Below are positions 1 to 10,606 of a stretch of 64,000 bases of DNA, piece by piece. The translations under genes were made by a program, and so were the position numbers. The notes below the pieces were generated by a model. The model was given only the letters and a program-made list of their open reading frames with translations, was not told where the DNA came from and did no database searches. How positions within the stretch are numbered: the stretch's first letter is position 1; every line of letters starts with the position of its first letter. The stretch covers positions 25,870,614 through 25,934,613 of the forward strand of contig CM057156.1 of NCBI GenBank assembly GCA_029962745.1. Direction: 5' to 3'. The stretch comes from Echinometra lucunter. Lineage: Eukaryota; Echinodermata; Echinoidea; Camarodonta; Echinometridae.

Positions 1-241
1 CCTCTTTGTGGCTGAATGCAATGGCTCCTTCCTGCCTAGCGATTGCTTTTCTCCAATTCACCTTCATCTTCGCTGTGGTGGTCGTTCTCACAACCAAGAG
101 ACTTGGTGCTCCGATGAAACTCCACACATGGTGGATAGTGTCTGTCTCCCCTTTTGCTTGGAAGTGGACAAGGTTGTAGTAAGAGCCGTTTAGGCCCTTG
201 CATTCTGGGATGTCACAGCCATCGTTGTAGGTGACAGATAC
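1..241 (-). CDS. GLMP: GLMP homologue, exon 2 (partial, runs off the window)
   Basis: Minus-strand exon open from its acceptor (pyrimidine-rich, ending CACAAACAG at 250-242) to base 1. It adds 80 codons starting VSVTYNDGCD. The stretch IHHVWSFIGAPSLLVV followed by KVNW matches the luminal start of glycosylated lysosomal membrane protein, whose vertebrate form has LHYVW, a G-P/A turn, a hydrophobic strand and SVNW at the same place. GLMP is a type I, heavily N-glycosylated lysosomal membrane protein known as the partner that stabilises the transporter MFSD1. One N-glycosylation sequon (NGS) is visible. The remaining luminal domain, membrane segment and lysosomal tail must lie beyond base 1. 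Phase 0 agrees with exon 1. Orthology is from remembered family similarity, not from a search. Confidence 0.85.
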
Positions 242-466
242 CTGTTTGTGTGAGAAGGGTGTATCATTATCATTTTTTTCCTGTGGAATGGAGGTTAAAT
301 TTGCTGTCTAATTATAGACATAGCCCAGCATATAATGTTGTCATACTGCAAAAAAAGTTTAAAAGACAAAACAAAACAAAGGCCAAACATTAGTTAAGGC
401 TCACTCACACTAGTGCTTGGTTATACTGACCTCGCAGCATGCAAATTGCTGACAATAGGAAAGTAG

Positions 467-802
467 CACCCGTAGGTCAAAACGGCGTTTTGAATAGCGA
501 AACTAATTGCCAACGCGAACGCGAAATACATTAACTTAGATCTTCTATAAAAGAGAAGAAAAGTTTTGATTTTACTTACCAGCAATGTTCCTGAGGCTCT
601 CAATTTTCCCCTTTCTGCTTCATATCTGATGAATGAACTGATGGTGAATTTTTATGAAGAAAAACAACGCTTATCAGACTCGTAGGTCGACAGCATGCCA
701 TCGAGTAACCAATAGAAAAGCATGCTATGTAGTTTCAGTACAGACTTGCCACGTTTGCAGGACGAGGTCTATTCATTGATTGACTGAGTACACAAGATGA
801 GT
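467..802. mobile_element. 336-bp insertion with 8-9 bp target duplication (hAT-like)
   Basis: GGAAAGTAG occurs directly on both sides (458-466 and 803-811). The related copy at 7058-7068 (minus strand) has the uninterrupted empty site, GGAAAGTAGTGTTCT. The ends are CACCC and GAGTG, giving only a weak inverted terminus. An 8-bp duplication fits hAT elements, but no long TIR or transposase is visible, so the superfamily is inferred. Confidence 0.5.
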
Positions 803-979
803 GGAAAGTAGTGTTCTAGCAATGAATTTTGGGGCACAGAAGAGCAAGAGCTGTGTCACCAGTGATCAGAAAAATATTTTTCAAAATTCATTTGATCAAG
901 ATAAATTTACATCCAGTTGGAGGAATGGTATGGAAATAGGATTTTGATTATCCTAGGTGTATGAAAAGCAAAAATTTCA

Positions 980-1436
980 GAAAGAGTTCCATATGAACCC
1001 CTCACTAAAAAAAAAAAATTGAAGTTCGGAGATACCATATTTTCTACTGTTTTCTTCTCAACCCTTTGTTTTTTCTTGACTTACCATGCCTGCCGACATG
1101 ATTCGAACTCGAGACATCTAATTCTCAAGACTGACACCTTACCTATCGAGCTAGCGAGAGATCGCTGGAAGTGAAGGGTTTCATGATTATAAGCCGAAGT
1201 TGCGATTAGTCTCACTCCCAGGATGCATTGCTCTTATTTTTCTGACTAAATAAATCGATGTCTATGTGAAATGCACAGTTTACGTGTAAGCTCTTAATTC
1301 TGACGGAATAAACCCATATTTCTTAATTCATAGCATTTTTCCATGTTCAGTATATTATGATTAGACCTATCATTCCAACTCATATCCTTATATTTTTTTT
1401 TCAATTTTAGAGGGGGGTACATATGGAACTTTTGCC
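980..1436. mobile_element. TIR element with 9-bp target duplication (Mutator-like)
   Basis: The ends form an imperfect inverted repeat around AGTTCCATATGAACCCC (985-1001) and its complement at 1414-1430. They are flanked by AAAATTTCA at 971-979 and 1437-1445. A 9-bp duplication is usual for Mutator-like elements. Inside, on the minus strand at about 1086-1160, is a tRNA-like head with a B-box GTTCGAATC and an A-box-like TAGCTCGATAGG. No coding sequence is seen. Confidence 0.5.
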
Positions 1437-1876
1437 AAAATTTCATATGAATTTGTTGATTATTTTAGTGATTTCAATCTTCGACTATAGAGGGCAGCAT
1501 GTCACATAAATTTGCGCAGCTCAGCATACCAATGTCATGACATGAATGAAGCCGTGTGCTGTGTGTTTAAGTTGATAGGGACAGACATGCATCTACGAAA
1601 AAAATCATCAATTCGTTATCAATTTGGTGAGCCTAACGGTGAGATCTAGTAGTCGAACTTCGTCCATGTCTGGTCGTCTGCGAGTGCGAATGTGATAATC
1701 TGCCACTAAAGCACGGAGCGCTACGGTACGGGGCCCTGAGCAGCACTTGTCGCAGAACTTCCCGACGACCCTCAATGAAGTACCGTTAGAATTCCCATCT
1801 CGCATGACATGACTTCATTACGACAAAATCAACTAAAATTATCCATTAAAATAATGAAAAGATTAATCATACTTAC

Positions 1877-1963
1877 GTTTCTTGACTTTTCGTCACATAC
1901 TACACCAACTATCATTGCTGAAACGAAGAATAAGCAGAGAAAACTCGATTTAAGGGCAGTCAT
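1877..1963 (-). CDS. GLMP: GLMP homologue, exon 1 (start codon and signal peptide)
   Basis: The ATG at 1963 follows GCCAAC, a good start context. The 29 codons encode MTALKSSFLCLFFVSAMIVG and then VVCDEKSRN, a signal peptide with a hydrophobic core at residues 8-22 and likely cleavage near Cys23. The exon ends AGAAAC before the donor GTAAGT (1876-1871), in phase 0. Joined to exon 2 the protein reads DEKSRN-VSVTYN, which parallels the mature start EKTRQ-VSLEV of mammalian GLMP. That fit supports both the splice and the identity. Intron 1 (242-1876) is mostly repeat-derived. Transcription runs leftward, away from the alpha-arrestin gene. Confidence 0.85.
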
Positions 1964-2164
1964 GTTGGCGATACACACTTTCTGTCTGTTACTGATTTCC
2001 GCTTATTGTGTGATCATGTGATCAGGTAACGTGACTCATTGAGAAAATGTGCTCGTGCCACTGCTGCGCTGGTGCACTTTGAAATATAGACAAAAAAAAT
2101 GACTATCAAAGTTATCGTTAATTGTATTCATCATAGGTGCCGGAAGCGGGAGGGGGGGGGGGGG

Positions 2165-2294
2165 ATTTTTGATAAGATTGCACTACAACCATGTAAAATA
2201 AGCATTATTATCGCTCTAAAATGCAAAGAAAATTTTTGATAAGATTGCACTACAACTATGTAAAATAAGCATTATTAGCGCTCTAAAATGCAAA
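2165..2294. repeat. Tandem duplication, 67-bp unit
   Basis: ATTTTTGATAAGATTGCACT starts at 2165 and again at 2232. The two copies run to AAAATGCAAA with about two substitutions, so the duplication is recent. It follows a 13-base poly(G) run. Confidence 0.85.
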
Positions 2295-2629
2295 CCTTCA
2301 GCATTCAAAAATCAAAATCTTCTTTATACCAGGTATGTCTACGCTCCCTCATTATATTGATTAAATGCAATATTTCTCAGTTTTTAGAAATCCCTTCTAT
2401 CATATATGAAAAAAGGAGCAGATGCTTGTTTCATTCTGGAGGGGGGGGGGGGGGGACTTATTTTTGCGCCCAATACAATTTGCGGTATTGCGATCAGCTT
2501 TCTAGTCGTGTAAAAGAGCACTAATTGACACCTAAATTTTCTCACATTGTCTCTACATTAATTCACGTTATAGGCCCATATGATGCTTTATTATGCAGAT
2601 TGTTATAGGAGCAGTGTAGGCTAATAATA

Positions 2630-2935
2630 ATAATAATATACAATTCTTGTATAGCGCATATCACATTATGATATAACGTCTCTAGGCGCTTCCAAAGGAC
2701 TTGGATATTATTACCCCAGCTTTAGCCCGGCAGCCTTTTACAGCGCGCAAGCATTTCAAGGAATGAATTCCTGCCAGGTACCCATTCACCTCACCTGGGT
2801 TGAGTGCAGCACGATGTGGATGAATTTCTTGCTGAAGGAAATTAACGCCAGGGCTGGGATTCGAACCCACGACCCTCTGATTGAAAGACGAGAGTCAGAA
2901 CCACCAGACCACGACGCTTCCGTGTCGTGGAATTT
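2630..2935 (-). mobile_element. tRNA-derived SINE
   Basis: Read on the minus strand, a tRNA-like head (2935 to about 2850) has an A-box region GTGGTCTGGTGG and the B-box GGGTTCGAATCCC (2868-2856). A non-tRNA body follows, then a tail of ATT/AAT triplets near 2625-2640. The 3' body word TATATCATAATGTGATATG recurs at the 3' end of the plus-strand copy near 44510, so both belong to one family. Confidence 0.75.
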
Positions 2936-3048
2936 GGATTGACAACACTCCCACGACGATCGTATTTATCCTTTTACTGCCACATCCATTACAAGAATAC
3001 AAACGAGATTCCACTCTGGCCCTAGCCCTACAAATTCGTTTTCTTCTT

Positions 3049-3226
3049 CCCTTTCTCCTTTTCCTTCTTCTTCTTCTTTTTCTTCTTCTTCTTCTTCTTC
3101 TTCTTCTTCTTCTTCTTCTTCTTCTTCTTCTTCTTCTTCTTCTTCTTCTTCTTCTTCTTCTTCTTCTTCTTCTTCTTCTTTTTCTTCTTTTTCTTCTTTT
3201 TCTTCTTTTTCTCCTTCTTTTCCTTA
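3049..3226. repeat. (TTC)n microsatellite
   Basis: About 175 bases of TTC with scattered interruptions by runs of T. It gives long poly-Leu and poly-Lys open frames on the two strands, which are artefacts of the repeat. Confidence 0.95.
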
Positions 3227-3945
3227 ATTCTACTTCTTTTAATGTCTTTCCCTTTTTCTACTTCCGGTACGTGCTCCCATAGCGCTCTATCGTTTTTTAA
3301 TTCTTCGAGAGGATAAAGGGTTTTATCTGCAAATACAATATGACATACTGTGTTACAAAGCAACTGATGTGCAGATTCCTTTGGTCCATTTTCACTGATC
3401 TCTTTTTACAAGACAAATGCAATACCTTGTTAAGTATTCTATCATTACCCTTTTAACCTTTTAACCTTTTAACCGGAAGTACCGGTGCGGCAAAAGAAAG
3501 GGGCAGATTTTCTCCCTATCAAGGGGGGGGGGGGAAATCATCTTTGCCCCCTCTTAACCTATAACACTATAATATACCGTACGTGGTTACGATGATACTT
3601 TGATGAAATTACAATCAAAACCATGAAAGTACTACGAAAGTACCAGCAAATTACCATGATTTGATGGTATTTCGTTAATTACCATGGTAACCATGGTAAT
3701 TTTTTTACAAGGGCGAAAAGCTTTCTAGTGTTGAGAAATGCATGTTTTCAGCACGAAATAATCTGATTTTTCTTGCTTGCAGAGTTGCAAAAATCTATTT
3801 CCCCCCCCCCCAGTAGCCCACCCGGGGGGGGGGGGGGGGGGGGCTCAGTCGCAAGACAATAGTCCTATAAGAATCAATTTTATGTAAAATGATAATGAGC
3901 TTTTCTTTAGTCTAATGCATGGTCTCCACATTCCATTTCTTTAGC

Positions 3946-4569
3946 TCAGTCGCTACACATTCCCTCGTATAGATTAATGAAAAAGCTTCTTGACTTGTTA
4001 GAGACTTTAAAAAGCGCGGTGTGACGGGGCAGGTGCTTCTCTCTGCACTTGAAAAGAGGAATCATTTCAGTAATTAGGGCATGGGGTTTTCCTCTGTAAA
4101 AGAGATAAGGGAATGTGCGTTTTGTTCCCGCCCTTCGCAAGGTTATATTGGATGTAATATGTTCATTATCATAATGGATAACTTCTCTCGTGAAATCCCC
4201 CAAAACAACATTCCATAAACTAAAAAAATTCAAATGGGAGCAGCGTTCCCGAGTTGCATTTTTAAATAAGTGGTGTTTCGTGATAATTATACAAACCACC
4301 AAAGGCGCCACAAGCTGGGGGAGGCGGATATATGCTTCACTTTGTGTGTTGGGGCAAATCAATTTTCGCCGCCCTCTAAGTATAGCGATCATAAAGACAA
4401 AGATGTATAGTGATCTTCTTCTAAAGCGACATGAATGATGTATCAGTTTCATTATTTCACAACCTTTGCTCGCTTGGTCGGTTATGAGGCCCACATAATT
4501 CAGAACATTCTTTACAAGCACTAGAGAGACCCGCTTGGTTTGTGTACTATCAAAGTCTTCAAATAGCAA
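3946..4569 (-). other. Unassigned 207-codon open frame
   Basis: An ATG-initiated frame that is long for this base composition. It has no recognisable motif, one hydrophobic stretch near residues 54-64 and another near 86-97, and no splice context that ties it to a neighbour. It could be a chance frame or a relic of a repeat-encoded protein. Confidence 0.15.
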
Positions 4570-4619
4570 ATATTATCTTACTAAGTAAAAAAGTCCTAAC
4601 TTTTATATTTTCTGAATTG

Positions 4620-4785
4620 TTCAGGCGAGCCCACCACAAGCACTTCTTGCTTTTTATAGGGACCTCGCCTTCATCCATGATATATGTTATTGTAAGATAT
4701 TGTATAAGATATTGATGTTATACAAAAAATAAATCGATGGAAAAGAAATTTTATACTGAATTGAACTGAATTGAATAACCCTCCC
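4620..4785 (+). mobile_element. Non-LTR retrotransposon 3' tail
   Basis: Ends in short tandem words (ACTGAATTGAACTGAATTG) after an AATAAA-like stretch, which is typical of the 3' end of 5'-truncated CR1/L2-type LINEs. No ORF remains. The same type of tail ends the segment at 5520-5845. Confidence 0.4.
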
Positions 4786-5072
4786 ATTGCCATATACATG
4801 CCAAGAATTAGGACCTAACAAAATGTAATACTTCCAAAAAACAGTATACTCAATTAGAAGTGAATTTTTACTTCATCTGTAAAAAGCATAGCTGGTACTC
4901 ATGCACTACCATCCCTAATCAAAGGGCATGCCGTTATGGCCTTATGAAACTGGGAGGGTGTGATCTCGGATTTCTTCTCTCATTTTGTAATTTTCCCTTG
5001 GGGCGGCACATGATAAATCAGTGGGGATGAAGGCTGTGGCCGGTTCCCCCACCCCCTCTACAGTTTGCTGAT

Positions 5073-5101
5073 GGGGGGGGGGGGGGGGGGGGGGGGGGGG
5101 G
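5073..5101. repeat. Poly(G) run of 29
   Basis: The longest of some twenty G or C homopolymer runs of nine or more bases in the window. It sits in non-coding sequence. Confidence 0.95.
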
Positions 5102-5519
5102 TGCCGTCGAAAATTAATGTTGTTCTTCATCTCGGCTCTGCGTCCAAACTGTACGGTATTGGACAAAAGATGACGCTATTACAATTGAGCCAGAGCAGAG
5201 AAGTGGTGGATAATTTCCAGCAGCTGCATCAAAGTGTAGTCCTAGCTAGCTTGGCTGCGCTAACCAGTACAGTGCATCTTGAATCAGCTGACCCCCTATA
5301 TAGGCCCGCTGGCCAGATTAAATTGATGACCGATTCATGCATCTGTTGTGTGGCTCTTCGACTTCGTACGCGTATCGTAAGTAATTATTCCTTGAAATTG
5401 ACAGTATGTTTGACAGTATGTTTGCTAGATGATTTACAGAGTAAACTTTGAAATTAAGGAGCTTGAAAACGAAGTTTTAGATTTATGTTCGAAAATTGGA
5501 GTAACAAAATTAGATTCCG

Positions 5520-5845
5520 AGTAGCCGTGCACCTGACTGAGCTCCTCCTCCGGTCAGCTCAGGCCTGGCGCATCTTTGGGCTCGACGTGCCCGTGGACTT
5601 CATAGCATAACCTATTTCACTTTATTAAAGTAATTTGTCTTATATCCATGATGAATATATTAAGATCTACATGTTTGCATGTTCATATTTCCCCCCTTTG
5701 TATCACATTATGAATCGTTTCATGATTTATGATGTCATTTAACATTACTTTATGTACTAGAGCCTAGAGGTATTATTTCTTACATGCATGCATGTATTAT
5801 CATTTATGTGAAATATGAAAATAAACTGAAACTGAACTGAAGCAT
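5520..5845 (+). mobile_element. Non-LTR retrotransposon 3' tail
   Basis: A GC-richer start (5520-5600, with GGGCTCGACGTGCCCGTGG) passes into AT-rich 3' sequence and ends AATAAACTGAAACTGAACTG. This is the same (AACTG)-type terminus as the preceding tail. It is 5'-truncated and has no ORF. Confidence 0.4.
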
Positions 5846-6033
5846 AACCTTGCAAAGTCGCATAGTGTGAGTGATCCTGGTGAGTCGTCTGCTTGTTAAC
5901 GAATGACTGAGTGCCTGATGCGAGTGTGATATTGTGGCAATATTGTGAAATAGGCCCTGCTCTAAAAATTTTCTAGATCCAAGTTTTTTGGGTTTTTTTG
6001 GTAAGGAAGGGTTTAAGGTTCTAGAATTAGGGG

Positions 6034-6394
6034 CCTGGGGGGGGGGGGGGATATGTCTCATTAAGACATATACATGTATGTCATCCACTTAAATCACTTT
6101 CTGAAAAGCACCTTATGCAGGGATTAAAGTAGGATTGAAATAATATATTACATCTCCGATTTTTATACCCTTAACTGGGATTTTAAGCAAGAATTGCATC
6201 ATTATCTCCTAATTACATAACATTTTCCAGGTTTTTCCTGATTTTGATACCCTTTTTTCTGATTGTAAGTGTTTTTGATACCCTAAACTGGATCTCCGGG
6301 TTCCCCGCCCGGTGCTGAAAATGACCCTTTTTCTACGTTTTTGTTTACGCGGATGATGTACATGCTTCAATGAGACATATCCCCCCGGGATCAG
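6034..6394. mobile_element. TIR element with G-rich ends
   Basis: The word GGGGGATATGTCTCATTAAG at the left end (after GGGGCCTGGG) is repeated in inverted form at 6368-6389 (CTTCAATGAGACATATCCCC). Similarity extends inward for about 40 bases (ATGTCATCC against GGATGATGT). The interior holds AT-rich sequence with no ORF. The exact ends and target duplication are unclear because of the poly(G). Confidence 0.5.
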
Positions 6395-6405
6395 GCATAC
6401 TCATG

Positions 6406-6630
6406 ATCACACCCTAACCCTACTTTTAATTCTAAACCTTACCCTAACCCGAACCCTAATCCTAATCCCTAATCCTTAATCCTAATCCTAAAACCTGACG
6501 GGTCCTAACCCTAAACCCTAACCCTAACCCTCACCCTCACCCTAAAAAAACTTAGAAAATTTCGGGCCTATTTCACGATATTACTGATTAGGGTTAGGGT
6601 TTAGGGTTTAGGATTAGCATGATTAGGGTC
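6406..6630. repeat. Degenerate telomere-like repeats in two orientations
   Basis: 6410-6546 is a run of CCCTAA and variants (CCCTAAC, CCTAAT, CCCTCAC). 6586-6630 has TTAGGG variants on the same strand, so the two blocks point toward each other. A further TTAGGGTTAGGG lies at 7789-7800, just right of the hAT-like element. This is an interstitial telomere-like or simple-repeat tract, not a chromosome end. Confidence 0.65.
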
Positions 6631-6639
6631 GCACAGGGC

Positions 6640-7133
6640 TACATTGGTATGTTGAGCTGTGCAAATTTATGTGACATGCTGCCCTCTATAGTCAAAGATT
6701 GAAATCACTAAAATAATCAACATAAATTCATATAAAATACAGTGGAAACTCAGTATAACGAGATCCTTGGGACCAACAGAATTACCGTGTTAAAGCAGGA
6801 ATCTTGTTATATCAGGGTTAAAAGACAATGGAATATAAAGAACTGGGACCAGAATATTACCTTGATATATCAAGAATATTGTTAGATCTCTTCATATTGA
6901 GTTTCCACTGTATTTGCTTTTTACATCTAAGAATCCTATTTCCATTCCATTCCTCCAACTTGATGTAGATTATCTTGATCAAGTGAATTTTGAAAAATGT
7001 TTTTCTGATAATGGTGACACAGCACTTGCTCCTCTGTCCAATAAATTGGACAGAGAACACTACTTTCCTATTGTCACAATTTGCATGTTACAGCACGTCT
7101 ATTGTGCGAGCTTAGTACCGAGCACTAGTGTGA
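6640..7133 (-). repeat. Dispersed repeat, right copy (inverted relative to 400-1530)
   Basis: Reverse complement of the family described at 400-1530. It is continuous across the sites where the left copy is broken at 466/803, and is itself interrupted by the pogo-like MITE at 6740-6910. A hAT-like element sits at its right edge. Confidence 0.7.
6740..6910. mobile_element. pogo/Tigger-like MITE
   Basis: 171 bp with perfect 13-bp terminal inverted repeats CAGTGGAAACTCA (6740-6752 and 6898-6910), flanked by TA on both sides (6738-6739 and 6911-6912). CAGTxGAAACTC followed by a TATAACG-like word is the typical pogo/Tigger terminus. The interior is AT-rich and non-coding. Confidence 0.8.
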
Positions 7134-7141
7134 GTGGATTA

Positions 7142-7783
7142 CAGTGGCGGCACCAGGATTGTTTAAGTGGGAGGGGGGGGGGGGGCAAATGGAGGGCAAA
7201 AGAAAATGTTGGGGGGGGGCAGGGGCAGTCAATTTTTTTTTTGCGTGTATGGAAAAATCAAGCGTGAAGCGCGAGTTTTAGTCGCTGGCGTAAATCCACT
7301 TTCAGGAGTGGGGGGGGGATAATTGAATTTTTGGACTATTTTTTTTCCTCTTACACACATTTTAATATCAATTTTGCGAGCAAGTGAAGTGAGCAAACAA
7401 AAAAATAACCGCTTTTTTTGTTTTTAATCGCATTTTCCAATAAATATTTTGAAATATGACGAGCGAGCGAAGCGAGCGAGCCAAAAATGGCTACTTTTCT
7501 TGTTTTTAATTGCATTTTAGAAAGGAAATTTAAAAATATGACGAGCGAGCGAGCCAAAAATAACCACTTTTTGGGTTTTCAATCGAAGTTTTGAAGAGCG
7601 GAAAATGCTATTTTAGAGCACTTCACAGCTTGAATATGATGCTTATGACAACATCTACTTATTTACAAATTACTGTATAATTTTTCTTTCCAGTCCTCAA
7701 AATTTCTGGGGGGGGGGCAACTGGGGGGGCAAAGCTTCTGAGTGGGGGGGCAAATGCCCCCCCCCCCCTTGGTGGCGCCACTT
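7142..7783. mobile_element. Non-autonomous hAT-like element, 642 bp
   Basis: Inverted ends CAGTGGCGGCACCAGG and CCTTGGTGGCGCCACTT, flanked by the perfect 8-bp duplication GTGGATTA (7134-7141 and 7784-7791), as in hAT transposons. Inside are several poly(G) runs and repeated GCGAGCGAAGCGAGCGAGCC-like words. No transposase is seen. Confidence 0.8.
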
Positions 7784-8944
7784 GTGGATTAGGGTTAGGG
7801 TCAGGGACGGTATGGTGGGGCCTACATTGTACATGTATATCACGAACTATGCCGATATTGTTGCCATAGTTATGCTGGTGGTGGTGCAGGTGCTTGTGAT
7901 GTTTTTGTTTAATTTCCTTCTTCATTCTGTAAGAGTCCATTGGAGGCCATGGCATGCAGGGCATAACGTAACGGTTACAGTCTCATTTTCGTGAGGGGGA
8001 AGGCTGACACCTTTTGCCTGACTCGGTATCAGTAGAGATCTTTTGCAATTTCAACATTTTCTGCATGTTTCACTCCACCCACTTGCAATAATTTTGACAC
8101 TTTTTTGTAACATTGTACAAAAATTAACATTACATCTGTCATCGCCAAACAATAATTAATATGAGGATATTTTGGCATCTCGCTGCCAGGATTGATCTAA
8201 ACTTTAAGCATGTTAAAAGTCCTTCACTTGATCCATTGACTACTTAATTTTTGTTTTGTTTTTTTTTTCGCTTAGATTTTGTTACAGGGATAACCTGGTT
8301 CCATTAGGCAATGGGCAATGAAGGAACCCAACAAAAGAAATAGAATAAGGTTGTAGCATTTCAGTGCCCTCCATGTTCAAATGTTCTACCAACACCTGTT
8401 TGTACATATGTACGTGTACACTTGTCCTATTTTTATTTGTTTTGACTGATTTTATTTGTTGGTCAGTAGTCAGTACTCTGAATGTCATGTTACAATTGAA
8501 TATCCCACATTCCATGGCTACAATCAACCACTTCAACCCCCCCCCCCCCCCCCCCCGATGGTCTAGTGTCACCTCTGTTCTTGTGCTGGCATCTGTGCTC
8601 GTTACTTTGTTTTGATGGATGAACGTTTTTATTGGTCAGTATGTCATTCGACCTGGTATTATTATCCCACACTCCTTGACTACAATCACCCAGTTCAAGG
8701 GCTTGCCTCGTTTCCGTTTGGAAATGCATCACAGAGAATACTTCCTTTCCTCCATTTCCACTTTGCTATGCTCGATTTGTGGGCTGAAAGGAGTGAACGG
8801 CCTTTATACATTGTATGTTTGTAAGATGGTTCTGCTCAGATCAGGCAAGAATAATTCCAAAGCAGTTTGAATAATAATTCCAAAGTTTTTCTTTTAAAAA
8901 TAATTGTTCGTTATTATTATCATTATGTATTTGGTGTTACTTTA

Positions 8945-9272
8945 GTCTGGGAGGGGAAAGCAAACTCAAGCACTGTGACCCTTGGGTCTCTCATCCTGAT
9001 ATAACTTATTGGGATGTGCAGGTGTACCACTACACCAGGGTTTCCCCCTACACTTACCGTGCCAAGGTGGTGACTCTCCTCTACACGGGACCTCCATTTA
9101 ACGTCCTATCCTAGGGACAGAGTGTTTTCCACTGAAACATAACCTGCGTCTATGAAATGGGAGAGGCACGTTCACTTACAACACGGGCTTCAGTCATCTT
9201 CCCAGGGTGGACTCGAACCCAAGATCTTTGGTTAGCCAGGCAGACGCTTTACCGACTGAGCCAACTGGCCTC
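8945..9272 (-). mobile_element. tRNA-derived SINE
   Basis: On the minus strand the head begins near 9272 with an A-box TGGCTCAGTCGG (9263-9252) and a B-box GGGTTCGAGTCCACC (9220-9206). A body of about 230 bases follows (including the plus-strand word CTCTACACGGGACCTCC). It is a different SINE family from the one at 2630-2935. Confidence 0.7.
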
Positions 9273-10090
9273 CTTGTTTATTTATTTTCAGCAGTGTGGG
9301 GTTCAGAATTTTAGTGATGTTGAAATTGGAAATGACCTCCGGTGGACTCTTTCCCCCTTTTTTTTCATTAGTGATTTTGATAATTTGTAAAAATATTGCA
9401 AGAGTTTAGCCTTAGGATCTGGAGTGAGTTATAACAACAGGTCATTCGATGTACAATTCATAACTCACATGTGTGGATACATGTACATGTTGTTTCAAGA
9501 AGGGTATGGACTTGGGTACCTTTATAAATTGTAAGGATGGTCAAGCAGCGAGAAGCCAGTAGTAGATTATCAAATATTTGTTGAATTATCCCTACGGCCA
9601 GAGGACTCTAACCTGGAGGCTTGTTTGCCAGAAATACAAGCTTGAAAACAGGAAACATCTAAAAGATTTCGTAGTAACTAGTTGTTTGACTATAAAAAAA
9701 GAAAAAGATAAAGAAATCCTAATTGTACACTGTATATTCATGTCCTTTAATGTATCATGATACACAGACTGGACGATTTATCTGTAGGAATTGTTGCAGA
9801 TTCCAACACTTTGAATACAATGTGTGCAGTTTTTTGGTAAGCCTTCAAATCCTCCTTTTGTCTGATTTCTTTGCTTTATGATGCCACTATAAAGGTTCCA
9901 ATTACAAGATGAAGTTGCTGTGAAGCTTTCTCTTTTTCAAAAGGAACATCAAATAAAATGAAAGGCAAATATCACCTGATGTCACTCATACATTTTTTTT
10001 TATGCAAGGAGGAAAATGAAAGACAGTACATGTACTGGTCAGTTTCATGCCAGTTTTCTTTTTCTAGCCAGACTGGACATGAGCTCTTAA

Positions 10091-10491
10091 CCCATTCGTG
10101 ACAGGAATTATTTAAAGCCTAATTTGATCAGCTTTTATTTCTCAAATTGGCAACACCAACATTTTTATTTTATTGCTACATTTTTCTTATAAAACGCCAT
10201 CTGAAATGAATATAAATTGACAGAAATTATGATAAGTCAAAAAGTTGCCAATTTGCAGGGGGAAACGGTGATTTTAAAATTTCTATCACATTGCCAATTT
10301 AAGGATTTTAATGCTTATTTTCTTATAAAAAAATTCCAGCATCAAACAACGAATATTGACGCAACCAAAATGGGCACAGTTTGTGTAAAATTTTTTGCTC
10401 TTTCTGCTCATGTATTTGGTATGATTTTTCAGGCTCTGCATCAAAAGATATTAGGCCAAACCACAAAATGTGGACCTTTGTCACGAATGGG
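10091..10491 (+). mobile_element. TTAA-flanked MITE (piggyBac type), copy 1
   Basis: 401 bp with ends CCCATTCGTGACAG and TGTCACGAATGGG. TTAA precedes it and TCAA (a mutated TTAA) follows. CCC...GGG ends with a TTAA target fit piggyBac. Two more copies lie in alpha-arrestin intron 2. It is non-coding. Confidence 0.85.
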
Positions 10492-10606
10492 TCAATTGAA
10501 GAAATAAAAAGACATAAAATCATGATGCACAAATAGTGAACCCTATGTTTGACCTGATAAAGCATGATTTGATTTCAGTATCACAAAAATTTTCCATAGA
10601 CCTTAA

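Larger units (their letters stand above)
400..1530 (+). repeat. Dispersed repeat, left copy, broken by two insertions
   Basis: Three blocks (about 400-466, 803-979 and 1437-1530) match, in inverted orientation and in order, the sequence at 6640-7133. Shared words include GACAATAGGAAAGTAG, TTGGAGGAATGG and TAGAGGGCAGCATGTCACAT. The copy lies in GLMP intron 1. The material between blocks is explained by two later insertions (467-802 and 980-1436). The family is not recognised and no coding sequence is seen in it. Confidence 0.7.

Noticed and set aside
580..700. Possible GLMP exon ending at a GTAAGT donor (minus strand, 580)
   Set aside because: The frames before the donor contain stops, and exon 1 at 1963-1877 already joins exon 2 in phase with a family match.
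2881..3363. Long poly-Leu and poly-Lys open frames on both strands
   Set aside because: They are translations of the (TTC)n microsatellite and have no other protein character.
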